Notes under the pieces: generated by a model
Told to the model about the DNA's origin: nothing
Seen by the model: the letters and a program-made list of their open reading frames with translations, nothing else
The model's database searches: none
Part shown: piece by piece, positions 49,708 through 58,342 of the stretch
Layout: each line of letters begins with the position of its first letter
Numbering within the stretch: position 1 is the stretch's first letter
Assembly: GCF_002797895.1 (NCBI RefSeq)
Contig: NZ_PGES01000001.1
Location: 6,125,405 to 6,189,404, forward strand
Direction: 5' to 3'
Source of the DNA: Janthinobacterium sp. 67
GTDB taxonomy: Bacteria; Pseudomonadota; Gammaproteobacteria; Burkholderiales; Burkholderiaceae_D
DNA length: 64,000 bases
Made by a program: the position numbers and the translations under genes

Positions 49708-51525
49708 ATGAATGACATGACCGACCAAAAAGCCGCCGCCGCAGCGGCCATCCCCACCGGCCCGCAAAAGATGACGCCTTCCGAAGCGTTCGTGGAAACC
49801 CTGGCCGCCAATGGCGTGACCGACATGTTCGGCATCATGGGCTCGGCCTTCATGGACCCGATGGATATCTTCGCCCCCGCCGGCATCCGGCTGATCCCCG
49901 TCGTGCACGAGCAGGGCGCCGGCCACATGGCCGACGGTTATGCCCGCGTCTCGGGCCGCCATGGCGTCGTCATCGGCCAGAACGGCCCCGGCATCAGCAA
50001 TTGCGTCACCGCCATCGCGGCCGCCTACTGGGCGCATACGCCCGTCGTCATCATCACGCCGGAGACGGGCACGATGAGCATGGGCCTGGGCGGCTTCCAG
50101 GAAGCGAACCAGCTGCCGATGTTCGAGGAATTCACGAAGTACCAGGGTCACGTGACCCATCCGGCCCGCATGGCCGAATACACGGGCCGTTGTTTTGACC
50201 GCGCCATGTCCGAAATGGGCCCGACCCAGCTGAACATCCCGCGCGACTATTTTTATGGCGAAATCAAGGCCGAGATCCCGAAACCTAACCGCCTGGACCG
50301 CGGCGCCGGCGGCGAACAAAGCCTCAATGACGCGGCCGAATTGCTGGCGAAAGCCAAGTTCCCCGTGATTATCTCCGGCGGGGGCGTCGTCATGGGCGAC
50401 GCGATCGACGAATGCAAGGCCCTGGCCGAGCGCCTGGGCGCCCCCGTGGTCAACAGCTACCTGCACAACGACTCCTTCCCCGCCAGCCACCCGCTGTGGT
50501 GCGGTCCGCTCGGTTACCAGGGTTCGAAGGCGGCCATGAAACTGATCGCCCAGGCCGACGTCGTCGTGGCCTTGGGTTCGCGCCTGGGCCCGTTCGGCAC
50601 CTTGCCGCAGCACGGCATGGATTACTGGCCGAAGAATGCGAAGATCATCCAGATCGACGCGGACAACAAGATGCTGGGCCTGGTGAAAAAGATTTCCGTG
50701 GGCATCTGCGGCGACGCCAAGGCGGCCGCGAAAGCCATCCTGGCGCGCCTGGATGGCAAGTCCCTCGACTGCGACGCCACGCGCGACGAGCGCTATGCCA
50801 CCGTGCAAGCCGAGAAGGCCGCGTGGGAAGAGGAATTGACGAACTGGACGCACGAAAAAGATGCGTACAGCCTGGACATGATCGAAGAGCAAAAGAAAGA
50901 GCCGGGCAATTACCTGCACCCGCGCCAGGTCTTGCGCGAGCTGGAAAAAGCCATGCCGGAAGACGTGATGGTGTCGACCGACATCGGCAACATCAACTCG
51001 GTGGCGAACAGCTATCTGCGCTTTGAAAAGCCGCGCAGCTTCTTTGCGGCGATGAGCTTTGGCAACTGCGGTTACGCGTTCCCGACCATCATCGGCGCCA
51101 AGGTGGCCGCACCGCACCGTCCGGCCGTGTCGTATGCGGGCGACGGCGCCTGGGGCATGAGCCTGATGGAAACGATGACTTGCGTGCGCCACAACATCCC
51201 GGTGACGGCCGTGGTGTTCCACAACCGCCAGTGGGGCGCGGAAAAGAAAAACCAGGTCGATTTCTACAACCGCCGTTTTGTCGCCGGTGAGCTCGACAAC
51301 CAGAGTTTCGCCGAGATCGCGCGCGCCATGGGCGCCGAAGGCATCACGGTCGACAAGCTGGAAGACGTGGGTCCGGCCTTGAAGAAGGCCATCGACATGC
51401 AGATGAATGAAGGCAAGACGACCATCATTGAAATCATGTGCACGCGCGAGCTGGGCGACCCGTTCCGCCGCGATGCGCTGAGCAAACCGGTGCGGCATCT
51501 GGACAAGTATAAAGACTACGTTTGA
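49708..51525 (+). CDS. xsc: Sulfoacetaldehyde acetyltransferase, copy 2
   Basis: This encodes 605 residues and differs from the copy at 39815 at only about a dozen positions: the N-terminal 17 residues, His/Asn and Tyr/Phe near residues 150-156, Ser/Ala in 'DGKSLDC', and Lys/Arg in 'ALKKAID'. All ThDP and substrate motifs are intact, so both copies should be active. An alternative ATG lies at 49717. It is divergent from iclR and followed by a double-hairpin repeat, then tauXY. Keeping two functional copies suggests dosage or distinct expression. Confidence 0.95.
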   Translation: MNDMTDQKAAAAAAIPTGPQKMTPSEAFVETLAANGVTDMFGIMGSAFMDPMDIFAPAGIRLIPVVHEQGAGHMADGYARVSGRHGVVIGQNGPGISNCVTAIAAAYWAHTPVVIITPETGTMSMGLGGFQEANQLPMFEEFTKYQGHVTHPARMAEYTGRCFDRAMSEMGPTQLNIPRDYFYGEIKAEIPKPNRLDRGAGGEQSLNDAAELLAKAKFPVIISGGGVVMGDAIDECKALAERLGAPVVNSYLHNDSFPASHPLWCGPLGYQGSKAAMKLIAQADVVVALGSRLGPFGTLPQHGMDYWPKNAKIIQIDADNKMLGLVKKISVGICGDAKAAAKAILARLDGKSLDCDATRDERYATVQAEKAAWEEELTNWTHEKDAYSLDMIEEQKKEPGNYLHPRQVLRELEKAMPEDVMVSTDIGNINSVANSYLRFEKPRSFFAAMSFGNCGYAFPTIIGAKVAAPHRPAVSYAGDGAWGMSLMETMTCVRHNIPVTAVVFHNRQWGAEKKNQVDFYNRRFVAGELDNQSFAEIARAMGAEGITVDKLEDVGPALKKAIDMQMNEGKTTIIEIMCTRELGDPFRRDALSKPVRHLDKYKDYV

Positions 51526-51537
51526 TGTGATGGGGTT

Positions 51538-51626
51538 GTTGGATTACGCCTTTCAGGCTAATCCAACCTACGCCACGGCATGCGCGTAGGTCGGATTAGC
51601 CGGGCCTCGGCCCGGCGTAATCCGAC
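51538..51626. repeat. Double-hairpin REP-like element, copy C
   Basis: Hairpin 1 pairs GTTGGATTA (51538-51546) with 51559-51567; hairpin 2 pairs GTCGGATTA (51590-51598) with 51618-51626 around GCCGGGCCT..GGCCCGGC. It is closely related to copy B and sits at the same place, 12 bp after the xsc stop. Confidence 0.85.
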
Positions 51627-51697
51627 ACAGCGTTGTGACGAAATTCTCACAGATTGTCACGGAAACATCATAATTTCATTAAAGAATACAAGGCGTC

Positions 51698-51779
51698 CCG
51701 TTTTTTGGATTATTTGATTTGACAAGGCCATGCTTAAGGCTTAAATTCAATAAAAGACAAAAAACGGAACGTAGCGTAT
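51698..51779 (+). promoter_or_regulatory. Operator-like elements upstream of tauX
   Basis: CCGTTTTTTGG (51698-51708) resembles the CCGTTTTTTGA that follows the palindrome of xsc copy 2. CGGAACG TAG CGTATCA (51765-51781) matches the left arm of that palindrome at six of seven positions and the right arm at about four of seven. Co-regulation with xsc is inferred. Confidence 0.4.
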
Positions 51780-51803
51780 CAAAAACGATTTACGGAGACC
51801 ACC

Positions 51804-52220
51804 ATGAACCACCCTGTACCGCACACCGACGCCGTCACCATCGACTTTTTGCAAGCGTTCGGCGATGCCTGGAACCGCCACGATATCGACGCCCTGATGG
51901 CCGCCATGGCCGACGATTGCGAATTCCATGCCGTGGCCGGCCCTGATCTGCTGGGCAAGAGTTTTGTCGGCCGCGACGCCGTGCGCGCCGGCTTCGAACT
52001 GGCCTGGCAAACCTTCCCTGACGCCGCCTGGCTCAATCCAGAACACTTTGTCAGCGGCCAGCGCGGCGTGACGGAGTCGACGTTTGCCGGCACCAAGGCG
52101 GACGGCACGCGCATCGAAGCGCGCATGGTCGACATCTTCACTTTCCGCGACGGCAAGATCGCAGTAAAAAATGCCTTCCGCAAGGATCGCCCACCGGTCG
52201 CTACCGGCAACAAAGCCTGA
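51804..52220 (+). CDS. tauX: Taurine dehydrogenase small subunit TauX (SnoaL/NTF2-like fold)
   Basis: This encodes 138 residues, preceded by CGGAGA. It has a single NTF2-like/SnoaL domain: 'FGDAWNRHDIDALMAAMADDCEFHAVAGPD' at the start and 'RIEARMVDIFTFRDGKIAVKNAFRKDRPP' at the end. Taurine dehydrogenase small subunits have this size and are encoded directly before the FAD subunit. The gene is followed after about 20 bp by the oxidoreductase, between xsc and the taurine ABC genes. The fold alone would not prove the function; context does most of the work. Confidence 0.82.
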   Translation: MNHPVPHTDAVTIDFLQAFGDAWNRHDIDALMAAMADDCEFHAVAGPDLLGKSFVGRDAVRAGFELAWQTFPDAAWLNPEHFVSGQRGVTESTFAGTKADGTRIEARMVDIFTFRDGKIAVKNAFRKDRPPVATGNKA

Positions 52221-52239
52221 GCCAGCACGTTCACCGGGA

Positions 52240-53685
52240 ATGATCATGAACAAACCTGTCGACACCCCATCTGACGTATTGGGCACCAGCACCGCCGCCC
52301 GCACGTCCTACGATCCCGCCTACGATCCGCTGGTGGCCCAGCGCCCCGGCCACGGCAATGCCTACGCGCCCACCTACTGGATCGGCACGGCCGGCGAGCC
52401 ACCCGCCGACGACGGCCCCATCACGCATGATATCGATGTCGACGTGGCCATCATCGGCTCCGGCTTCACGGGCTTGTCCTGCGCCATCTTTTTGGCCCAG
52501 GAACACGGCATCAAGGCCACCGTGCTGGAAGCGAACCGGGTCAGCTGGGGCTGCAGCACGCGCAACGGCGGCCAGGCGCAATGCACGACGGGCCGCCTGA
52601 AACGTTCGCAGTGGATCGCCCGCTACGGCATGGACACGGCCCTGAAACTGCACGCGGAAGTGTGCGACGCGATGCAAACGTTCAAGAAGATCACGGCCGA
52701 CATCGATTGCGAGCCGCAGCCGGGCGGCCACCTGTACATCGCCCACAAGGCGAAAGCCATGCCCGCGCTGGAAAAAGAAGCCAAGGTCATGCGCGAAATC
52801 TTCAAGTACGACGCGCGCATCCTCGACGCCGATACCGTCAAGCGCGAATTCGTCGACGACAAGGAAGCGGCCGGCGCCCTGCACGAGCCGGAAGGCATCG
52901 GCATTCACGCGGGCAAGCTGGCGTTCGGCTACCTGCGCAAGGCCCGTGCGCTGGGCGCCAAGGTGCATCCATCGAGCCCCGTGATGGGATGGGAAACGCG
53001 CAACGGCGTGCATTATCTGCAAACGCCGGGCGGTGTGGTGCGTGCCCGTTCCGTGGCCGTGGCCACGGGCGGCTACACTTCGCCGCACCTGCATCCGCAA
53101 GTGAAGAACCGCCTGCTGCCGATTCTGTCGAATTCGCTCGTCACGCGCCCATTGACGCCGGCGGAAATCGAGGCGTGCAACTTCCGCACCCACCAGGTGA
53201 TCACGGATACACGCATCTTGCGCCACTACTACCGATTGATGCCGGACAACCGCGTGCAGATCGGCAGCCGCAGCGCCATCACGGGCGCCGACGCGCCGGA
53301 CGACAAGTACAAGCAATTTTTGATCAACGATCTGCACCGCAAGTTCCCCGCGCTGACGGGCATCGCCATCGATTATTCGTGGTGGGGCTGGGTCGACGTC
53401 AGCCACGACATGATGCCGCGCATCGTGCAACCGGACCCGAAGCAATCGATCTTCTATTCGCTCGGTTACGGCGGCAACGGCGTCATGTACTCGGCGCAAG
53501 CGGGCCGGCGCATGGCCGAGCGCATCGCGGGCAAGGCCAGCGACACGGGCTTGCCGATCTTCAATTCGAAACTGCCGTACCCGAACATGATGGAACTGGT
53601 CGAGTCGCAAGCGTTCGCCCCGTTCCGCCGCCTGGGCCAGCGCTTCCTGTACCGCTGGTATCACCTGAAAGATGAAGTTTTCTAA
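52240..53685 (+). CDS. tauY: Taurine dehydrogenase large subunit TauY (FAD oxidoreductase)
   Basis: This encodes 481 residues from 52240 or 479 from the ATG at 52246, which is better spaced from GGGA. It is a DAO-family flavoprotein with FAD motif 'VDVAIIGSGFTGLSCAIFLAQ', 'GCSTRNGGQAQCTTGR' and the C-terminal 'SIFYSLGYGGNGVMYSAQAGR'. Taurine dehydrogenase oxidatively deaminates taurine to sulfoacetaldehyde and ammonium, passing electrons to a cytochrome. A taurine:pyruvate aminotransferase (tpa) is absent here, so this is the likely route to the Xsc substrate. Generic D-amino acid oxidase is the alternative. Confidence 0.85.
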   Translation: MIMNKPVDTPSDVLGTSTAARTSYDPAYDPLVAQRPGHGNAYAPTYWIGTAGEPPADDGPITHDIDVDVAIIGSGFTGLSCAIFLAQEHGIKATVLEANRVSWGCSTRNGGQAQCTTGRLKRSQWIARYGMDTALKLHAEVCDAMQTFKKITADIDCEPQPGGHLYIAHKAKAMPALEKEAKVMREIFKYDARILDADTVKREFVDDKEAAGALHEPEGIGIHAGKLAFGYLRKARALGAKVHPSSPVMGWETRNGVHYLQTPGGVVRARSVAVATGGYTSPHLHPQVKNRLLPILSNSLVTRPLTPAEIEACNFRTHQVITDTRILRHYYRLMPDNRVQIGSRSAITGADAPDDKYKQFLINDLHRKFPALTGIAIDYSWWGWVDVSHDMMPRIVQPDPKQSIFYSLGYGGNGVMYSAQAGRRMAERIAGKASDTGLPIFNSKLPYPNMMELVESQAFAPFRRLGQRFLYRWYHLKDEVF

Positions 53686-53799
53686 AAGCAGCACTGCAGT
53701 TCAAGTCGTCGCATGAGCTGGCATAGACCGGCCAGCGGCGCCATCCGCAAGGATGTTATTGCCCGAACGTTCACACATAACAATAACTTGGAGTGAGAC

Positions 53800-54849
53800 A
53801 TGAACACTAATACGAGCAAAACAGGTTTTTCAACGATGCGCCGCGCCGTCCTCGGCACCCTGGTACTGGGCGTCGCCCTGGCCTCGAGCGGCACGGCCTT
53901 TGCGCAAGGCAAGGAAGTGACGATTGCCTACCAGGAAATCAACGGTCCCTTCCTGGTGGCGATCGCCAGCGGCGAAGTGGAAAAAACCACCGGCTATAAA
54001 ATCAACTGGCGCAAGTTCGACTCGGGCGCCAAGGTAGCCACCGGCATGGCGTCCGGCGACGTGCAGATCGGCGTCATCGGTTCGAGTCCCTTGACGGCGG
54101 CCGTCAGCCGCGGCGTCGACCTGCAGCTGTTCTGGATCATCGACGACATCAACGAAGCCGAAGCGATGGTGGCCCGCAATGGCGCCGGCATCACCAAGCC
54201 GACGGACTTGCGCGGCAAGAAGATCGCCGTGCCATTCGTGTCCACCACGCACTTCCACACCATGTTCGCGCTGGAAACGTGGGGCATCAAGCCCACGGAA
54301 GTGAAATTGCTCAACATGCAGCCGAACCAGATCGCCGCCGCCTGGGAACGCGGCGACATCGACGCCGCCTTCGTGTGGGACCCGGCCTTGAGCAAGCTCA
54401 AGCAAAACGGCAAGGTGCTCGTCACGTCCGGCGAACTGAGCAAGAAGGGCAAGGCCACGTTTGACGGCATGGCCGTCGAGCGCGCCTGGGGCGAAGCGAA
54501 CGCCGATTTCATGGCCAAGTTCGTCAAGGTGATGGCGGCCGCCGACGCCGACTACCGCGCCAATCCGAAGGCGTGGACCATCGATTCCCCGCAAGTGAAA
54601 GCCAACGTCAAGCATTCTGGCGCCGCCGCCAAGGACGTGGCCGCTTCCGTGGCCCTGTACGCCTACCCATCGTTGCAGGAGCAGGCGTCGCCCACCTGGC
54701 TCGGTGGTGGCGCCAAGGGCGGCGTGGCGCAAGCCTTGCTCGCCACGGCGCAATTTCTGAAAGCGGAAGGCAAGATCGACGCCCTGGCTCCCGATTACGC
54801 CAAATATGTGACACCCAGGTATGCACAGGCCGCCGGCCTGCTGAAGTAA
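53800..54849 (+). CDS. tauA: Taurine ABC transporter substrate-binding protein
   Basis: This encodes 349 residues with a long signal peptide (about 1-33, ending Ala-Phe-Ala). It is a periplasmic NMT1/TauA-type binding protein: 'KEVTIAYQEINGPFLVAIASGEVEKTTGYKINW', 'GVIGSSPLTAAVSRG', 'KIAVPFVSTTHFHTMFALE' and 'NQIAAAWERGDIDAAFVWDPAL' follow the family order. TTGGAG precedes the ATG. Sulfonate specificity is inferred from resemblance and from tauXY and xsc upstream. A GC hairpin separates it from tauB. Confidence 0.9.
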   Translation: MNTNTSKTGFSTMRRAVLGTLVLGVALASSGTAFAQGKEVTIAYQEINGPFLVAIASGEVEKTTGYKINWRKFDSGAKVATGMASGDVQIGVIGSSPLTAAVSRGVDLQLFWIIDDINEAEAMVARNGAGITKPTDLRGKKIAVPFVSTTHFHTMFALETWGIKPTEVKLLNMQPNQIAAAWERGDIDAAFVWDPALSKLKQNGKVLVTSGELSKKGKATFDGMAVERAWGEANADFMAKFVKVMAAADADYRANPKAWTIDSPQVKANVKHSGAAAKDVAASVALYAYPSLQEQASPTWLGGGAKGGVAQALLATAQFLKAEGKIDALAPDYAKYVTPRYAQAAGLLK

Positions 54850-54862
54850 ACGTTGTGCGATG

Positions 54863-54880
54863 GCGCGCCTGCGGGCGCGC
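54863..54880 (+). other. Intercistronic hairpin between tauA and tauB
   Basis: GCGCGCC (54863-54869) pairs with GGCGCGC (54874-54880) across a TGCG loop with no T-run. Such hairpins often protect the upstream binding-protein mRNA and lower expression of the downstream transporter genes. Confidence 0.5.
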
Positions 54881-54930
54881 TGACTGAACAGAATGCGTTG
54901 AACTGAAGTGACTACACCTATGCGGGGCAC

Positions 54931-55749
54931 ATGATGGAAAATCTCTACGTCAAGGATGTCAGCGTGATTTATCCGGGCAAGACGGCCGGTGAACGCGTAC
55001 ATGCCTTAAATAATATCAATCTCACCATCAATAGCGGCGACTTCGTCGTCGCGCTGGGCGCCTCGGGCTGCGGCAAGACTACCTTGCTGAGCCTGATGGC
55101 GGGCTTTATCGCCCCGTCCAAGGGCGAAATCATGTTGGGCAGCAATAAAGTGGAAGGGCCGGGCGCCGACCGTGGCGTCGTGTTCCAGAAACATGCCTTG
55201 CTGCCATGGTTGAACGTGATGGAAAACGTGGAATTCGGCCTCAAGCTGCAAGGCGTGGCTAAAGCCGTGCGGCGCGAACAGGCGGCCAAGAACCTGGCGC
55301 TGGTCGGCTTGAAGGACTTTCACGACAATATGATTTATCAATTGTCGGGCGGCATGCAGCAGCGCGTCGGCATCGCCCGCGCGCTGACCTGCAATCCCGC
55401 CATGCTGCTGATGGATGAACCGATGGCGGCGCTCGACGCGCTGACGCGTGAAACCATCCAGGAATTGCTGCTCGATATATGGGCCAAATCGAGCACCATG
55501 TTCTTCTTCATTACCCACAGCGTCGACGAGGCGCTGTTCCTGGCGAACCGGCTGATCGTCATGTCGCCCCGTCCGGGCCGCATTACGCACACGTATGAAC
55601 TCGATTTCAACAAGCGCTTCCTCGAATGCCGCGATGCGCGCGCCGTGAAATCGAGCCCGGACTTCATCAAGATGCGCGAAACGGTGCTCAACATCATTTA
55701 TGGCGACGAGCGCGCCGTCAATAAAGAGCTGGAGGTGTCTCATGCATAG
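54931..55749 (+). CDS. tauB: Taurine ABC transporter ATP-binding protein
   Basis: This encodes 272 residues (start ATG at 54931 or the next codon). It is a complete ABC ATPase: Walker A 'GASGCGKTTLLSLMAGF', Q-loop 'VFQKHALLPWLNVMENVEF', signature 'LSGGMQQRVGIARAL', Walker B 'MLLMDEPMAALDALTRE' and the H-loop 'FFITHSVDEALFLANRL'. It belongs to the nitrate/sulfonate/taurine (SsuB/TauB) group. Its last eight bases overlap tauC. Confidence 0.93.
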   Translation: MMENLYVKDVSVIYPGKTAGERVHALNNINLTINSGDFVVALGASGCGKTTLLSLMAGFIAPSKGEIMLGSNKVEGPGADRGVVFQKHALLPWLNVMENVEFGLKLQGVAKAVRREQAAKNLALVGLKDFHDNMIYQLSGGMQQRVGIARALTCNPAMLLMDEPMAALDALTRETIQELLLDIWAKSSTMFFFITHSVDEALFLANRLIVMSPRPGRITHTYELDFNKRFLECRDARAVKSSPDFIKMRETVLNIIYGDERAVNKELEVSHA

Positions 55750-56623
55750 CCCATCCGCCGTGGGATTTCCTCCCGCCACCGCCAAGCGCGCCGGCTTCTT
55801 TGGCCGCCTGTTCGCCCCCCGCTGCGCCATGCCGGGCGAAGCGTTCGGCGCGCCGGGGCAGGGCAATTCCAGCCGCATCGCCACCGTCACCGTCATCGCT
55901 GTATTGCTGTTGTGGTTCGGCGTGACGGCCAGCGGCATGGTCAAGCCGCTGTTCCTGCCGTCGCCGCAAGCCGTGTATGAAAAATTCATCATGGCGGCGA
56001 CCACCGGTTTCGGCGGCGCCACCTTGTGGGAACACACCGTTGCCAGTCTGGTGCGTGTGTTCGGCGCCTTTGGCCTGGCCTGCCTGTTCGCCATTCCCGT
56101 CGGCGTGATGATGGGCGTGAACCGCGTGGCGCGTGGCATCTTCGATCCCTTGATCGAGTTCTACCGTCCTCTGCCGCCGCTCGCTTATTTGCCACTGGTT
56201 ATCATCTGGTTCGGCATCGGCGAGTTTTCGAAGGTCTACCTGATCTTCCTGGCCATCTTCGCGCCGATGGCCATCGCGGCCCGCGCCGGCGTCAGCTCCG
56301 TGTCGCTGGAGCAAATCCACGCGGCGTACTCGATGGGCGCCACCCGTTTCCAGGTCATCGTGCACGTGATCCTGCGTGCCGCGATTCCGGAAATCCTCAC
56401 CGGCATGCGTATCGGCATCGGTGTGGGCTGGACCACCCTGGTGGCTGGCGAAATGGTGGCGGCCACGCGCGGCCTGGGCTACATGGTGCTCAGCGCTTCC
56501 GAGTTCCTGGCCAGCGACGTGGTGATCATGGGCATCATCGTGATCGGCTTCTTCGCTTTCCTGTTTGATTTGATGATGCGTTACCTCGAACGTACCCTCG
56601 TGCCATGGAAGGGCAAGGTGTAA
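55742..56623 (+). CDS. tauC: Taurine ABC transporter permease
   Basis: This encodes 293 residues from the ATG at 55742. After a Pro/Ala-rich cytoplasmic start, six transmembrane helices carry the EAA coupling loop 'AARAGVSSVSLEQIHAAYSMGATRFQVIVHVILRAAIPEILTGMRIG'. It matches TauC/SsuC permeases. The eight-base overlap with tauB supports coupled expression. Confidence 0.93.
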   Translation: MHSPSAVGFPPATAKRAGFFGRLFAPRCAMPGEAFGAPGQGNSSRIATVTVIAVLLLWFGVTASGMVKPLFLPSPQAVYEKFIMAATTGFGGATLWEHTVASLVRVFGAFGLACLFAIPVGVMMGVNRVARGIFDPLIEFYRPLPPLAYLPLVIIWFGIGEFSKVYLIFLAIFAPMAIAARAGVSSVSLEQIHAAYSMGATRFQVIVHVILRAAIPEILTGMRIGIGVGWTTLVAGEMVAATRGLGYMVLSASEFLASDVVIMGIIVIGFFAFLFDLMMRYLERTLVPWKGKV

Positions 56624-56914
56624 GACGTTCCCGGGAGTGGCGCGCACGCCACAAGTGTTGCCGCCGCTCCCATCTTTTAAGCAGCAATAACTGAGCAATA
56701 CCCCGTACTTACCCTCCAGCGCGCTTGCCCCCTGGCTGCCGCGCCGGGCCGCTGCATTTCCAGATTGACTTATGGAATGCGGCCAACCAGACTGATTCAC
56801 ACGATGTATCGATGCTGCTTGACGGTGTTGCCTAAATAAAACAAAGCCGCGTGGCAAGAACAAGCCGCAGCAGGCAGGGCGCACCGAGCTTCAGAGATTT
56901 TCAGGAGACAAAAC

Positions 56915-58342
56915 ATGATTAGCGAATCGCATAACAGTACCGGCTTGCAGCACTCGCTCAAGCAACGCCACATGAGCATGATCGCCATCGGCGGCGTGAT
57001 CGGCGCCGGCCTCTTTGTCGGCAGCGGCGTCATCGCCAAGGCCGCCGGCCCGGCCGCCATCCTGTCCTTTCTGCTCACGGGCGGCCTCGTCGTCCTGATC
57101 ATGCGCATGCTGGGCGAGCTGGCCTCGTCCCTGCCCGTGGTCGGCTCCTTTTACGAGTATGCGCGCCTCGCTTTCGACGACAAGCCGAAAGTGTCGAAAT
57201 TCCTCGGCTTCATGAGCGGCTGGATGTACTGGTATTTCTGGGTCGTCGTCGTGGCCCTGGAAGCCATCGCCGGCGCCAAGCTCGTCAACTTCTGGCTGCC
57301 TGACGTGCCCTCATGGGCTATCAGCCTGGTGCTGCTCGTGTCGATGACCGTGCTCAATCTGTTCTCCGTCAAGGCCTTCGGCGAATTCGAATTCTGGTTC
57401 GCCTCGATCAAGGTGGTCGCCATCGTCGTCTTCCTGTTCGTCGGCGCCCTGTTCATCACGGGCAGCTTGCCCAACAGCATCCCGACCCTGGGTTTCTTGA
57501 CCAGCCATGGCGGCTTCATGCCCCACGGCTGGGGACCTGTGCTCAGCGGCGCCGTCGCCGCCACGGCCTTTTATTCGGGCGCCGAGATCGTCACCATCGC
57601 CGCGGCAGAAACGTCGGACCCGGCCAAGGCCATCGCCCGCGCCACCAATTCCGTCGTCATGCGCGTGCTGATGTTCTATGTCGGGTCCATGTTCGTCGTC
57701 GTCTGCATCGTGCCCTGGGATTCGCCGGCCATCGCCACGCCTTTCGTCAGCGCCCTGACCGTCATGAACATCCCGTACGCGGCCCACATCATGAACGCCA
57801 TCATTTTGACGGCCGTGCTGTCGGCCCTGAATTCCAGCCTGTACGCCTCGTCGCGCATGATCTTCGCGCTGACGCGCCGCGGCGACGCCCCCACGGGCCT
57901 GGTCAAGCTGAGCAAGAATGGCGTGCCGATCCGCGCCATCCTGTTCAGCACCTTGTTCGCCTATTTCGCCATTGCCGTCTCGTATGTGTCGGCCGACCTG
58001 GTATTCCCGTTCATCGTCAATTCCTACGGCATCCTGATCCTGTTCGTCTACCTGCTCATTGCGATATCTCAATTGCGTTTGCGCCGCCGCCTCGAGCGCG
58101 AATGCCCGGAACGCATCAAGGTGCGCATGTGGCTGTTCCCCTACCTGACCTATTTCACCATCATCGCCATGCTGGTGATCCTCGGCGCCATGAGCGTGTC
58201 GTCCGATACGGAACAGCGCGTGTCGTTCTGGTTCGGCCTGCTGAGCGTGGTCATCATGAGCGTCATGTACTACATCAAGAAACTCGTCAACGACGACCGC
58301 AACGGCGACAACGAAACCAAAGTGGAGCTCAAACATGTCTGA
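56915..58342 (+). CDS. APC-family amino acid permease (GABA permease-like)
   Basis: This encodes 475 residues with about 12 transmembrane helices. 'LKQRHMSMIAIGGVIGAGLFVGSGVIAKAAGP' is the classical amino acid transporter opening, and 'AETSDPAKAIARATNSVVMRVLMFYVGSMF' is a conserved APC segment. CAGGAGA precedes the ATG. The family carries amino acids and GABA. Its last eight bases overlap sorA, so it is co-expressed with sulfite oxidation and may move taurine or a related amino-sulfonate; that is inference. It starts 291 bp after tauC. Confidence 0.85.
   Translation: MISESHNSTGLQHSLKQRHMSMIAIGGVIGAGLFVGSGVIAKAAGPAAILSFLLTGGLVVLIMRMLGELASSLPVVGSFYEYARLAFDDKPKVSKFLGFMSGWMYWYFWVVVVALEAIAGAKLVNFWLPDVPSWAISLVLLVSMTVLNLFSVKAFGEFEFWFASIKVVAIVVFLFVGALFITGSLPNSIPTLGFLTSHGGFMPHGWGPVLSGAVAATAFYSGAEIVTIAAAETSDPAKAIARATNSVVMRVLMFYVGSMFVVVCIVPWDSPAIATPFVSALTVMNIPYAAHIMNAIILTAVLSALNSSLYASSRMIFALTRRGDAPTGLVKLSKNGVPIRAILFSTLFAYFAIAVSYVSADLVFPFIVNSYGILILFVYLLIAISQLRLRRRLERECPERIKVRMWLFPYLTYFTIIAMLVILGAMSVSSDTEQRVSFWFGLLSVVIMSVMYYIKKLVNDDRNGDNETKVELKHV

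Noticed and set aside
49522..51498. Minus-strand extension fusing the IclR frame to about 660 upstream codons
   Set aside because: The extension is the antisense of xsc copy 2; the IclR HTH and ribosome binding site fix the start at 49521.
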